A DNA stretch of 64,000 nucleotides from Flavobacterium nackdongense. GTDB taxonomy: Bacteria; Bacteroidota; Bacteroidia; Flavobacteriales; Flavobacteriaceae. The DNA lies in NCBI RefSeq assembly GCF_004355225.1, contig NZ_CP037933.1, positions 1,488,001 through 1,552,000 on the forward strand, written 5' to 3'. Position 1 is the stretch's first letter. Every line of letters starts with the position of its first letter. Both the position numbers and the translations under genes were made by a program. Positions 51,053 through 59,925 of the stretch are shown here, piece after piece. The notes under the pieces were generated by a model, which was given only the letters and a program-made list of their open reading frames with translations, ran no database searches and had not been told where the DNA came from.

Positions 51053-51205
51053 TTATTTCTTTTTCAAGAATTCATCAACTGCTTCAGGAGCCATAATAGA
51101 TTCTACGAATGTATATGCGCCAGTTTTAGGAGATTTTACCATTTTGATGGCTTTTGATAATCTCTTAGAAGATGTCTGTAAGGATGCTACGGTTTTCTTT
51201 GCCAT
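51053..51205 (-). CDS. DUF4295 small protein
   Basis: 50 residues (MAKKTVASLQTSSKRLSKAI ... ending DEFLKKK), basic, matching the DUF4295 family found after rpmG in Bacteroidota. It is probably ribosome-associated by location; this is inference. It shares an operon with rpmB and rpmG. Confidence 0.9.
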   Translation of the reverse strand: MAKKTVASLQTSSKRLSKAIKMVKSPKTGAYTFVESIMAPEAVDEFLKKK

Positions 51206-51275
51206 GATTCTATGTTGTTTGTATTTTAATAAATCTCAAATGCGACATCTAAGATTATCTCAAAATCTCTAATTA

Positions 51276-51464
51276 TTATTTAATTTCTTTGTGAACTGTT
51301 ACACGTTTCAAGATTGGATTAAATTTTTTAATCTCTAATCTGTCTGGAGTATTTTTTTTGTTCTTTGTTGTAATATAACGAGAAGTTCCTGCAACACCTG
51401 TTGTTTTGTGTTCAGTACATTCTAAAATTACTTGGATTCTATTTCCTTTTGCTTTCTTTGCCAT
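51276..51464 (-). CDS. rpmG: 50S ribosomal protein L33
   Basis: 62 residues ([20 protein letters not shown] ... [20 protein letters not shown]). The Cys pair found in the zinc-binding form is absent (only one Cys), so this is the zinc-independent type. It lies between rpmB and DUF4295. Confidence 0.95.
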   Translation of the reverse strand: MAKKAKGNRIQVILECTEHKTTGVAGTSRYITTKNKKNTPDRLEIKKFNPILKRVTVHKEIK

Positions 51465-51488
51465 CTTGATCTATTTTTTAGGAATGGA

Positions 51489-51725
51489 TTATTTAATAAA
51501 TCCGCCTGCTTGCGCTTTTTTCAAAACTGCAGCGATTCCATTTTTGTTAATTGTTTTTACCGTAGATGCAGCTACTCTAAGAGTAATCCATCTATCTTCT
51601 TCTGGAAGATAAAAACGCTTTTTAACTAAGTTTACAGAAAATTTTCTCTTAGTTTTGTTCATAGCGTGAGAAACGTTATTTCCTACCATCGCTCTTTTAC
51701 CTGTAAGGTCGCAAACTCTTGACAT
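51489..51725 (-). CDS. rpmB: 50S ribosomal protein L28
   Basis: 78 residues ([20 protein letters not shown]..., [20 protein letters not shown]). First gene of the rpmB-rpmG-DUF4295 unit. Confidence 0.96.
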   Translation of the reverse strand: MSRVCDLTGKRAMVGNNVSHAMNKTKRKFSVNLVKKRFYLPEEDRWITLRVAASTVKTINKNGIAAVLKKAQAGGFIK

Positions 51726-51799
51726 TATCTTATCTTTTATCGTTATTCAAAATCAGGGTGCAAAGAAAAGAAAAATAAATGGATGGTGCAAAAAAAATA

Positions 51800-53050
51800 T
51801 TAGACATTTTTCAAAATTTCTTTTCGAAGCATTTCTAAACTCTTGATAGCCGCTCTATCTATGACTTTATCACGGGGTTGACCAAAATTAAACTCTTCAA
51901 TTATCACCTCATTTGGTGTTGCCAATGCAATAAATACTGTTCCTACTTCGGCCTCTGAATCCCCTTTTGATGGTCCAGCATTCCCAGTTGTGGCAATTGC
52001 ATAGTCTGTTTTCATCATTTTCTGAACATTTATCGCCATTTCCTTCACCACTTCCGCACTTACTACCGAATGTTTTTTGATACTATCCTCGGAAATTCCC
52101 AAAATCGCTATTTTAGCCTCTGTCGCATAGGAAACTACACTCCCTTTAAAATAATTGGAAGCTCCAGAAACCGAAGTCAAAATCTGAGCGATTTTCCCTC
52201 CTGTACAGCTTTCGGCAGTAGCAATGGTTTTGTTTTGCTGCGTCAAAAGTCGCCCGATGACTATTTCCAAGGTCTCATCATCTTCAAAACCCACGATACT
52301 GTTGCCGAGTATTTTAGATAAAGAGGTCACATTTTTAGAAATGGATTTCTCCAAAAATTCTTTATCGTTACCACGTGCTGATAGTCGCAATCGTACTCGA
52401 CCCGGACTTGGCAAATAGGCTAATTTTATGAAATCGGGTAAATTATTTTCCCAATTTTCGATGGTTTCGGCCAATAAACTTTCGCCAATCCCATAGGTTA
52501 AAACCGTTTTATGAATGATGTAAGGACGTTGATATTCGATGACAATTTTTGGAATAATTTCGTTTTCGACCAAATATTTCATTTCAAATGGAACTCCTGG
52601 TAGCGAAATAAAGACGGTGTTTCCTTTTTTCATCCACATGCCTGGCGCTGTTCCTACTTGGTTGTGAAGCACTGTGCATTTTGATGGAACTAAGGCTTGA
52701 TCAATATTCAATTGGGTAATCTTCCGCTTATAAAAACCTTCTATAATCTGGGTTACATGCTTCAGTACTTGGTCGTTTTGAATGAGTTCATCATCAAAAT
52801 AATCACAAAAAGTCTTCTTAGTAATATCATCTTTTGTGGGACCAAGTCCACCTGTAATGATGACCAAATCAACTTCGTCCTGCAGTTTTTCAAAAGTGGA
52901 AAGAATGTGCTGTTTGTTATCACTAATTGAAATCATTTCGTGAATTTCGACACCTATTCTGTCCAATGATTTGGCAATAAATCCCGAATTGGTATCAACA
53001 ATTTGCCCGATTAAGATTTCGTCGCCAATGGTTATTATGGATGCTTTCAT
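51800..53050 (-). CDS. cinA: CinA family protein (nicotinamide-nucleotide amidase type)
   Basis: 416 residues. N-terminal molybdopterin-binding-like domain ([37 protein letters not shown]) and C-terminal PncC amidase domain ([31 protein letters not shown]). In NAD recycling it deamidates NMN, and the N domain hydrolyses ADP-ribose in some species. Confidence 0.94.
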   Translation of the reverse strand: MKASIITIGDEILIGQIVDTNSGFIAKSLDRIGVEIHEMISISDNKQHILSTFEKLQDEVDLVIITGGLGPTKDDITKKTFCDYFDDELIQNDQVLKHVTQIIEGFYKRKITQLNIDQALVPSKCTVLHNQVGTAPGMWMKKGNTVFISLPGVPFEMKYLVENEIIPKIVIEYQRPYIIHKTVLTYGIGESLLAETIENWENNLPDFIKLAYLPSPGRVRLRLSARGNDKEFLEKSISKNVTSLSKILGNSIVGFEDDETLEIVIGRLLTQQNKTIATAESCTGGKIAQILTSVSGASNYFKGSVVSYATEAKIAILGISEDSIKKHSVVSAEVVKEMAINVQKMMKTDYAIATTGNAGPSKGDSEAEVGTVFIALATPNEVIIEEFNFGQPRDKVIDRAAIKSLEMLRKEILKNV

Positions 53051-53151
53051 TTTGAAGTCGGAAGTTTGAAGTTTGAGGTTGGAAGTTGGGAGTTAAAGAA
53101 TGTCAATTTTGAAATTTCAATCTAAATTCTGAAATCTACAATCTGAAATCT
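53051..53151. repeat. 7-bp-period spacer (two arrays)
   Basis: GAAGTCG, GAAGTTT, GAAGTTT, GAGGTTG, GAAGTTG, GGAGTTA, then AATCTAA, ATTCTGA, AATCTAC, AATCTGA, AATC: two heptad arrays between the Hpt region and cinA. Confidence 0.65.
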
Positions 53152-53154
53152 TTT

Positions 53155-53301
53155 TAGCCCTGATGGAAGTGGAAAGCTTTTTTGCCAAAATCACTATTTT
53201 TTCTAAATAAAAAAGAGCGACCAGAGGAAGCTCCTTTTTTATTTTTTTAGAAAAAAAGTGATTTAAAAAAAACTTGTAACGTACAGCAGGATGAGCTTCT
53301 T
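53155..53301 (+). repeat. Dispersed element (TAGCCC...GTACAGC type), copy 2
   Basis: TAGCCCTGATGGAAGTGG at the left, T- and A-rich mirrored blocks in the middle, GTACAGCAGGATGAGCTTCTT at the right, which overlaps the stop codon of the Hpt gene. Pairs with the 48431-48520 copy. Confidence 0.5.
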
Positions 53302-53644
53302 ATAAATCGAAATCTTTCTTTAATTCTTTTACCGCATCTTTCACCTGATGTTTGATACTCTTGAATGTTTCTTTGATTTCTTTAGTTTCACCCTCCGTTT
53401 TCGTCCAGGCCTCGACTTGAAGAATTTCTTCGAAAGCCACTTTTAAACCAAGCAAATCCAGAGATGGCTTTACTTTGTGCGCATAAGAATAGGCGTGTTT
53501 GTGATCTTTCTTTTTGATTCCTTCTTTGATTTGTGCGATATCTTCGGGAATTTCGTTTACAAACAACGTTACGATTTGAAGAACAAATTCTGGGTCGTTA
53601 TCTGAAAGTGCGTACACTTTTGCTAAGTTGTAATATAGTGCCAT
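53300..53644 (-). CDS. Hpt (histidine phosphotransfer) domain protein
   Basis: 114 residues, all-helical. The phosphorylatable His is in AYSYAHKVKPSLDLLGL, the usual AHxxKG/S-type position. A single-domain phosphorelay protein with no kinase next to it. It begins 1 base after the FAA hydrolase gene. Confidence 0.85.
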   Translation of the reverse strand: MALYYNLAKVYALSDNDPEFVLQIVTLFVNEIPEDIAQIKEGIKKKDHKHAYSYAHKVKPSLDLLGLKVAFEEILQVEAWTKTEGETKEIKETFKSIKHQVKDAVKELKKDFDL

Positions 53645-54256
53645 TTATTTGATTTGTATGCTAAATAATTTGTTTCCTTCTAAAAATCCTTCTAAAACAT
53701 CATCTGGCTTTACTGCAGCAACTCCTGCAGGCGTCCCAGTAAAAATGATGTCACCAATTTTTAATGTAAAATATTGCGAAATATAAGCAATTAGTTCATC
53801 AATCTTCCACAACATATGGCTTGTATTGCCTTTTTGTACTGTTTGATTATTATTGGTTAATTCAAATGTAATATTTTCTAATGAATTGAATTTACTTTTT
53901 GGTAAAAATTCGCCAATAACGGCTGAACCGTCAAATGCTTTGGCTTTTTCCCAAGGCAATCCCTTGGCTTTTAATTCGTTTTGCAAATCGCGCGCTGTAA
54001 AATCTATTCCAACACTGATTTCATCATAATATTTATGCGCAAACTTCGCGTCTATGTATTTCCCAACCTTGTTGATCTTGACAATCAGCTCAATCTCGTG
54101 ATGAATATCATTTGAAAACTCGGGCATCACAAAAGGATGTTGCTTCAATACAATAGCCGAATCGGGTTTCATAAAAATAACCGGTTCGGTTGGTCTTTCG
54201 TTTTGCAACTCCGCGATATGTTGGGCATAATTTCTGCCGATACAGATAATCTTCAT
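53645..54256 (-). CDS. Fumarylacetoacetate hydrolase family protein
   Basis: 203 residues. Metal site in HHEIELIVKINKVGK (His-x-Glu), IGVDFTARDLQNELK, and GDIIFTGTPAGVAAVKP at the C-terminus. It cleaves C-C bonds of beta-diketo acids or acylpyruvates. Confidence 0.9.
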   Translation of the reverse strand: MKIICIGRNYAQHIAELQNERPTEPVIFMKPDSAIVLKQHPFVMPEFSNDIHHEIELIVKINKVGKYIDAKFAHKYYDEISVGIDFTARDLQNELKAKGLPWEKAKAFDGSAVIGEFLPKSKFNSLENITFELTNNNQTVQKGNTSHMLWKIDELIAYISQYFTLKIGDIIFTGTPAGVAAVKPDDVLEGFLEGNKLFSIQIK

Positions 54257-54263
54257 TCTTTTT

Positions 54264-54333
54264 AGATTTCAGATTTCAGATAGCAGGTTTCAGGTTGCAA
54301 TCTGCTATCTGAAACCTGCCATCTGCAACCTAT
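54264..54333. repeat. 7-bp-period spacer with inverted centre
   Basis: Ten heptads: AGATTTC, AGATTTC, AGATAGC, AGGTTTC, AGGTTGC, AATCTGC, TATCTGA, AACCTGC, CATCTGC, AACCTAT. The right half is roughly the reverse complement of the left, so it can fold. It reaches the stop codon of the exonuclease gene. Confidence 0.8.
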
Positions 54334-55100
54334 TTCGTATTCAATTTTCTTAACTTTATCGCTGTCAACACTTTTTTAGTATACAATGGGAAATCAGCAT
54401 TCTGAATCCAGCTAAAATAACCAGGTTCAGTCTCTAATATTTTATCCACTTTAGCTCCTTTATGCTTTCCGAAGGTGAATATCTCTTCGCCATCCTTGTC
54501 GAAAGCGATCATCCCTGCAAAATCAGCTATCTTCTTTCTAGTGGTATATTCTGCCAATGACTTTATATCATTTTCTAAATCGGGATACCGCTCTAATTGT
54601 GCTAACATAATTTCGTAAGTTGCCATCGTATCGGCCTCGGCAGAATGTGCATTTTCGAGATTTTGACCACAATAAAACTTCAAAGCTGCACTCAATGTGC
54701 GCTCCTCTTTTTTGTGAAATATGGTTTGAACATCAACCGAAACTCTATTTTTCATATCGAAATCTACTCCGGCACGCAGCATTTCTTCGGCTAACAACGG
54801 AATGTCGAAACGGTCAGAATTGTATCCCGCCAAATCGGAATCCTTTATCATAGTGTATATCTGAGACGCCAATTCCTTAAAACTAGGCTCATTAGCCACT
54901 TTCTCATTGCTGATGCCGTGAATTGCTGTACATTGAGGAGGAATAGGAATAGTTGGGTTGACCAACCAAGTTTTGCTTTCTTTATTTCCGTTTGGAAAAA
55001 CTTTAAAAATTGCTATTTCAACGATTCGATCTTTGGCAACATCAGTCCCTGTGGTTTCGAGGTCGAAAAAACAAATTGGTTTGTTAAGCTTGAGCTCCAT
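54330..55100 (-). CDS. 3'-5' exonuclease, DnaQ-like
   Basis: 256 residues. DEDD motifs: FFDLETTGTDVAKDRIVE (Exo I), DLAGYNSDRFDIPLLAEE (Exo II) and HSAEADTMATYEI (Exo III with His). A C-terminal extension (about 190-256) ends with WIQNADFPLYTKKVL. Role in proofreading or RNA/DNA end trimming. Confidence 0.9.
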   Translation of the reverse strand: MELKLNKPICFFDLETTGTDVAKDRIVEIAIFKVFPNGNKESKTWLVNPTIPIPPQCTAIHGISNEKVANEPSFKELASQIYTMIKDSDLAGYNSDRFDIPLLAEEMLRAGVDFDMKNRVSVDVQTIFHKKEERTLSAALKFYCGQNLENAHSAEADTMATYEIMLAQLERYPDLENDIKSLAEYTTRKKIADFAGMIAFDKDGEEIFTFGKHKGAKVDKILETEPGYFSWIQNADFPLYTKKVLTAIKLRKLNTK

Positions 55101-55184
55101 TTTAAATTTTTAGAATGACAAATATATCTTTTTGAACTTACCGTTCGTCGATTATTTAAAAAAGTTTTGGACAAATAAAACCAA

Positions 55185-55217
55185 AAACCCGACTCGTTCA
55201 AAAAAACAGTCGGGTTT
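55185..55217 (-). terminator. Terminator after the E2 gene
   Basis: AAACCCGACT and AGTCGGGTTT with a 13-base loop; the minus-strand side continues into T-rich sequence. Confidence 0.75.
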
Positions 55218-55237
55218 GTATTCTGCTTTATATCGAA

Positions 55238-56578
55238 TTAAAAACTTCTTTCGACATCAAAGGCTTCCAGGTATTCGGCAACTCGTTTCACAAAGCTTCC
55301 ACCAAGCGCACCATCCACAACACGATGGTCGTAACTGTGCGAAAGGAACATTTTCTGGCGAATACCAATAAAGTCTCCTTCTGGGGTTTCGATAACCGCG
55401 GGCACTTTTCGAATGGCGCCAAGAGCTAAAATTCCAACTTGCGGTTGATTGATAATGGGCGTCCCGAAAACACTGCCAAAAGTTCCCACATTGGTTACTG
55501 TATAGGTTCCTCCTTGCGTATCGTCTGGTTTTAATTTTCCAGTTTTAGCTCGATTTCCTAAATCATTGACCGCTTTTGCCATACCCACTAAATTCAGTTG
55601 GTCGGCATTTTTTATAACAGGAACGATTAAATTTCCATTGGGTAAAGCGGCAGCCATTCCCAAGTTGATGTTTTTCCTTTTGATGATGGTTTCGCCATCA
55701 ACAGAAATATTCATCATTGGAAAATCCTTTAAAGCTTTGGCAACAGCCTCCATAAAAATGGGGGTATACGTCAGTTTTTCGCCTTCTCTTTTTTCGAAAG
55801 TAGTTTTTACTTTATCACGCCATTTTACAATATTGGTTACATCTACTTCGATAAACGACTGAACGTGTGCCGAAGTTTGAACCGAAGCCACCATATACCC
55901 TGCAATGAGTTTGCGCATTCTGTCCATTTCGATGATTTCATCTCCGCTGTTAAGCCCCCCAACCCCCACAGGGGGAGTTGATTGAGGACTTTTTATGACA
56001 CTTTCCACTCTGATTTCATTCAGATTTTGAATATCTGATGGAGTACTTCCGCTAGGAGTTCCCCCTTTGGGGGTTAGGGGGCTTTTTATATAATTTAAAA
56101 TATCTTCTTTGGTCACTCTGCCCTCTTTACCTGAACCGGAAATATTTTCTAATTCAGTTAGAGAAATTCCTTCTTCTTTAGCAATGTTTTTTACTAATGG
56201 AGAAAAGAATTTTTCAGAATCAGAAAAATTAATTGGAGCTGATACGGTTTCTTTGGCAACTTCTATACTTTTTTCAATTGCGGCAACTTCTATTGGAATT
56301 ACAACTTCTTGTTTTGCAATTTCCGGAACAGAATTGGCTTCAGTTTCAATAATTGCAATAGTTTGTCCTACTTGAACCATATCGTCTTTGGCAAATAATT
56401 GTTCAACTAATATCCCTGAAACTTCACTGGGAATTTCACTATCTACCTTATCTGTCGCAATTTCAATCACTACTTCGTCAACCTCAATTTTGTCGCCCAC
56501 TTGTTTCAACCAATTTGTGATTGTCGCTTCTGCAACACTTTCTCCCATTTTTGGAAGTTTCAATTCAAATCTTGCCAT
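55238..56578 (-). CDS. 2-oxo acid dehydrogenase E2 acyltransferase (BkdB-like)
   Basis: 446 residues. Lipoyl domain (residues 1-80; Lys in EIATDKVDSEIP), peripheral-subunit-binding domain (about 120-160; FSPLVKNIAKEEGISLTELE) and catalytic domain (from about 215; HRVVDG in SHSYDHRVVDGALGG). The linker at about residues 164-209 (IKSPLTPKGGTPSG ... KSPQSTPPVGVGGLNS) is coded by an inserted palindromic element. Most likely a branched-chain or 2-oxoglutarate-type E2. No E1 or E3 gene adjoins it. Confidence 0.93.
   Translation of the reverse strand: MARFELKLPKMGESVAEATITNWLKQVGDKIEVDEVVIEIATDKVDSEIPSEVSGILVEQLFAKDDMVQVGQTIAIIETEANSVPEIAKQEVVIPIEVAAIEKSIEVAKETVSAPINFSDSEKFFSPLVKNIAKEEGISLTELENISGSGKEGRVTKEDILNYIKSPLTPKGGTPSGSTPSDIQNLNEIRVESVIKSPQSTPPVGVGGLNSGDEIIEMDRMRKLIAGYMVASVQTSAHVQSFIEVDVTNIVKWRDKVKTTFEKREGEKLTYTPIFMEAVAKALKDFPMMNISVDGETIIKRKNINLGMAAALPNGNLIVPVIKNADQLNLVGMAKAVNDLGNRAKTGKLKPDDTQGGTYTVTNVGTFGSVFGTPIINQPQVGILALGAIRKVPAVIETPEGDFIGIRQKMFLSHSYDHRVVDGALGGSFVKRVAEYLEAFDVERSF
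55952..56087. repeat. Palindromic element inserted in frame in the E2 linker
   Basis: The arms AGCCCCCCAACCCCC and GGGGGTTAGGGGGCT, each with a mirrored CCCCCA/AGGGGG core, lie about 85-90 bases apart. The element is in frame and encodes a Pro/Gly/Ser-rich linker. Confidence 0.75.
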
Positions 56579-56670
56579 ATTATTAACCCAAAAGGTGATT
56601 TTGATTTTATGAGTGCAAAATTAGTAATTATTTTTAGTTTAAGTCACGAATTACACAAATTTACGTGAAT

Positions 56671-57837
56671 TCAAAAAACACTGAATTTTATGACATCTCC
56701 CCTGTCAAAACTACTGTTGCTACCAATCAAGAAGTCAGAGGATTCGGGATGAATTTTAAAAGTTAAACCCTTTTTTTTATTGGCTTCCAAAGTAGTAATT
56801 ATGGTCTTAAACTTGAGATAATTTTGGTCAAAAATGATTTCTGCAGTTGAACTTACCGAAAACGATTGCGAACCTAGTTGACAAACGACTGGTTTTTTCA
56901 ATTGATTTTCTATTTTTTTTCTCAAAATTGCGCCTGAAGTTTCCGAATCTGATACCAGAATATATTTTTCAGGATTAGGCTTTGTCCCGAAACTTCGGGA
57001 TGGGTTTCCTTGAATCATTTTGACCAATGAAAAAAAGAAAATTCCCAATTTCATAAAAACTGAAAATAAAAAAGACACTTTAAAATGCTTTTTGTAAAAG
57101 AAATTCATCGCTTCCTGAAAGCGTTTCATATAGGCTCCGTCTTTTACGGTGCTCTCCCCTTTATAATGTATAACCGAAGTTTCGTGATAATAATAATTTG
57201 ACTTTCCCTTTTTCAAGGCCATATATGACAAATCTATATCGTCAGAATACATAAAACAATCCTCGTCGAAACCCCCAATTTCATTGTACAAATCTCTCTT
57301 CATCACCATAAAAGCACCGACAAGAATATCCACTTTACCCGTTTCATTCTCCGATAAATGTTGAGCATAATACTTTCCGAATAATTTTGGTGACACTTTA
57401 TACAAACCCGTAATTTTGGTAAAAGCCACAAATGGCGTTGGAACACCACGCTTACATTCAGGCAGAAAATTCCCCGTCCCATCAATGAGCTTACAACCTA
57501 CAATACCTAAATCATTTTGTCTTTTGGCGAAAGCCAAAACTTTCGAAAAAGTATCTTCTGCTACAACAGTATCGGGATTTAAAATACAAATATATTCACC
57601 TTTAGCCGCAGCTACACCGACGTTATTTCCTTTTGGAAAACCTGAATTTTCAGAATTTTCTATGAGTTTAACGTTCGGAAAACGCTGTTTTATCATTGCG
57701 CAACTGTCATCTGCTGAGTTATTGTCTATAACAATAATTTCAGCGTCTATATTTTCGACTGCTTTTTGAACACTTAGAACGCAAAGTTCGAGAAAGTACC
57801 GAACATTGTAATTGAGAATGATGATGGATAGTTGCAA
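56671..57837 (-). CDS. Glycosyltransferase family 2 (rhamnosyltransferase-like)
   Basis: 388 residues. GT-A domain with LSIIILNYNVRYFLELC, the DxD-like region in ICILNPDTVV and DDIDLSYMALKKGK. One membrane helix (FSVFMKLGIFFFSLVKM) in the C-terminal part. Surface glycan role. A nearby palindromic TTCGGGATGGG-type sequence lies inside the gene. Confidence 0.88.
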   Translation of the reverse strand: MQLSIIILNYNVRYFLELCVLSVQKAVENIDAEIIVIDNNSADDSCAMIKQRFPNVKLIENSENSGFPKGNNVGVAAAKGEYICILNPDTVVAEDTFSKVLAFAKRQNDLGIVGCKLIDGTGNFLPECKRGVPTPFVAFTKITGLYKVSPKLFGKYYAQHLSENETGKVDILVGAFMVMKRDLYNEIGGFDEDCFMYSDDIDLSYMALKKGKSNYYYHETSVIHYKGESTVKDGAYMKRFQEAMNFFYKKHFKVSFLFSVFMKLGIFFFSLVKMIQGNPSRSFGTKPNPEKYILVSDSETSGAILRKKIENQLKKPVVCQLGSQSFSVSSTAEIIFDQNYLKFKTIITTLEANKKKGLTFKIHPESSDFLIGSNSSFDRGDVIKFSVF

Positions 57838-57840
57838 AAT

Positions 57841-58131
57841 TTACTTTTTAAGTTTTTTTGGATTTTGCTTAGTATTAAAAACTCTTAAAATTACGACCTT
57901 ATCTTTTTCAACAGCGTAAATAATTTTAAAACTCCATATTACTGCAAACCTAACTTTTTCGATATTAACAAATGGATCGATCGGAAATTTATAAGGAAAA
58001 TCTGTGAGTGAGGCTGCCAAATCATAAATGCCATTGAAAACCAATATTGCATTTTGCGGACTTTCTTTTTTAATATATTTATAAATTGCTTCTAATTCAT
58101 AAAAAGCCTTTTTTCTCCAAAGGACTTCCAT
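57841..58131 (-). CDS. RelE/ParE family toxin
   Basis: 96 residues (MEVLWRKKAFYELEAIYKYI ..., VRFAVIWSFKIIYAVEKDKV) with a ParE-like fold: two N-terminal helices, then strands and a basic end. Overlaps the stop of the antitoxin gene by one base (translation coupling). Confidence 0.85.
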   Translation of the reverse strand: MEVLWRKKAFYELEAIYKYIKKESPQNAILVFNGIYDLAASLTDFPYKFPIDPFVNIEKVRFAVIWSFKIIYAVEKDKVVILRVFNTKQNPKKLKK

Positions 58132-58379
58132 TAACCTAAAATTTTCTTTTTCACTACTTCACTAGAATAGGTTTCCAATGTTCCTTTGGCAAGACAATCT
58201 AATGCATCAACGATATCAGTTACAAATTCTTTTTCAGATACTGATGAACCGTCTATAGCATAACCTATGATGTTTTCCTGACGAAAAGTTTGATTCAAAT
58301 TCTCAGGTTTGTAAATGAGTTCAGACTCCTGAACTCCATCTATTTTAGTAGGTAGAGAATTTTTATTTGATTTGTTCAT
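58131..58379 (-). CDS. Antitoxin of the RelE/ParE pair
   Basis: 82 residues, acidic, upstream of the toxin as is usual. No clear DNA-binding motif recognised. The gene overlaps the toxin start by one base. Confidence 0.75.
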   Translation of the reverse strand: MNKSNKNSLPTKIDGVQESELIYKPENLNQTFRQENIIGYAIDGSSVSEKEFVTDIVDALDCLAKGTLETYSSEVVKKKILG

Positions 58380-58427
58380 TGTAAAACAACTTTAAAATTC
58401 AAATGTACAAAATTATTCCAAAAAAAA

Positions 58428-58448
58428 GCTGCTTCATTACAAAGCAGC
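58428..58448 (-). terminator. Terminator after the OmpA-family gene
   Basis: GCTGCTT and AAGCAGC mirrored around CATTACA; on the minus strand a run of T follows. Located just past the OmpA gene stop. Confidence 0.75.
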
Positions 58449-58469
58449 CTTACTTAAATTCCTAAAATA

Positions 58470-59156
58470 TTATTGTCCAGCTTCTTTTTTAGCATCCTCT
58501 TTCATTTTATCATTGGCTGTAATGGCAAATTCAACTCTACGGTTTTGACTTCTACCTTCTGGAGTGTCATTGGTCGCGATGGGTTGCTCAATTCCCAATC
58601 CAGTGGTTTTGAAACGCGAGGCTACTAGGCCTTTTGAGATTAAATAAGTTTTAACCGATTCGGCTCGTTTTTCAGAAAGCGTAAGATTGAATGCTGCCGA
58701 TCCAGTATTATCGGTATACCCATAAATCTCAATATTGGTATCTGAATATTCAGTAAAAACAGGTATTAATTTGTCCAAATTGGTTTTGGCTCTATCGGTT
58801 AAGGTGGCTTTTCCAGTATCAAAAAGTACCGAATCTTCTTTTAATGTCAAATGAATCCCCTCGCCTACTCGTTGCACATCGGCACCGGGCAAAGATTGAC
58901 TTATTTCTCTGGCTTGTTTGTCCATTTTATGACCTATCAATCCACCGGCGGCTCCACCTATGGCGGCACCAATAGCAGCCCCAGCCGCAGCATTTCCTGA
59001 ACTAGCACCAATTAATCCTCCGACCAAAGCTCCTGCAGCCACACCAATTCCGGCTCCTTTTTGTGCATTATTAGCATTTTTTACAGAGCTACAACTTGTA
59101 GTAAGATTGGCCAATACAAACAAAATAGCTAATCCAAATGATATTGTTTTTTTCAT
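58470..59156 (-). CDS. OmpA family lipoprotein with glycine zipper
   Basis: 228 residues. Lipobox in NLTTSCSS (Cys near residue 22), a Gly/Ala-rich zipper at about 35-80 (GAAAGAAIGAAIGGAAGGLI), then an OmpA peptidoglycan-binding domain (VLFDTGKATLTDRAKTNL; YTDNTGSAAFNLTLSEKRA; GRSQNRRVEFAI). It anchors the envelope to peptidoglycan, like YiaD. Confidence 0.92.
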   Translation of the reverse strand: MKKTISFGLAILFVLANLTTSCSSVKNANNAQKGAGIGVAAGALVGGLIGASSGNAAAGAAIGAAIGGAAGGLIGHKMDKQAREISQSLPGADVQRVGEGIHLTLKEDSVLFDTGKATLTDRAKTNLDKLIPVFTEYSDTNIEIYGYTDNTGSAAFNLTLSEKRAESVKTYLISKGLVASRFKTTGLGIEQPIATNDTPEGRSQNRRVEFAITANDKMKEDAKKEAGQ

Positions 59157-59168
59157 AATAAGTTGACT

Positions 59169-59675
59169 TTATTTGTTATTTAATTTTTCGAATTGATAGG
59201 TAATATCCTTTTTTTGCCCGCCTACATCAATCTTATCAATCAACTGAAAAGAGGTTTCTGTTTGATTGGCAACACGCAATACATAACCCGAAGTAACGGT
59301 TTTTGATTTCACTCCAGTTTCAACAATTTTCAAAACAAACATTCCATCCTTGTTGATACTCCAAACTATCGGCGAACTAAAAGCGGGACAATTGGCAGTG
59401 GCAATACTCATATACCCTTTATTGTTATTCGAGATAAAGTTCCAAACACTACCCACGAAGCATTGTGAATCGGCAATTCCGAAGGAATCTACCTTAAAAT
59501 AGTCTGAACCCGGATAGGCAACACTTGTGATTTTCCAATCACCCTTGATGGCAACCTGAGAACTTTTGTCCAACTTCGTGTTGGCAACCGGCGCAGGTGC
59601 AGGTGTAGATGTAGACGTAGACTTGCAAGCAATCGCAAACAATACTAACAAAAATAATGCGGCAAATTTCTTCAT
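59169..59675 (-). CDS. Lipocalin-like lipoprotein
   Basis: 168 residues with a lipoprotein signal (MKKFAALFLLVLFAIAC) and Thr/Pro linker. KGDWKITSVAYPGSDYFKVD and strand-rich remainder fit lipocalin-like envelope proteins of Bacteroidota. It sits 12 bases upstream of the OmpA gene on the same strand. Confidence 0.8.
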   Translation of the reverse strand: MKKFAALFLLVLFAIACKSTSTSTPAPAPVANTKLDKSSQVAIKGDWKITSVAYPGSDYFKVDSFGIADSQCFVGSVWNFISNNNKGYMSIATANCPAFSSPIVWSINKDGMFVLKIVETGVKSKTVTSGYVLRVANQTETSFQLIDKIDVGGQKKDITYQFEKLNNK

Positions 59676-59925
59676 AATTTATTTTTTTTGGATTAAGTAA
59701 ATAATTAAATTACAGACTATAAAGTTATTATTTAATTTTTGAAAAAACAGCGACCTAACCCAAAAAAAATAATTCTTAATTTTTTTATCGTCCATTCACA
59801 AAACAATCTCAAGCAAAGCCCTACTTCCAACTTATAAAAAAATGTCATTTTGTCACATTCATAGGATTTGGTATTCTATTTGAAAGCATAAAAACAATTC
59901 AAATAATTTTTAAAAAACTTCAACT

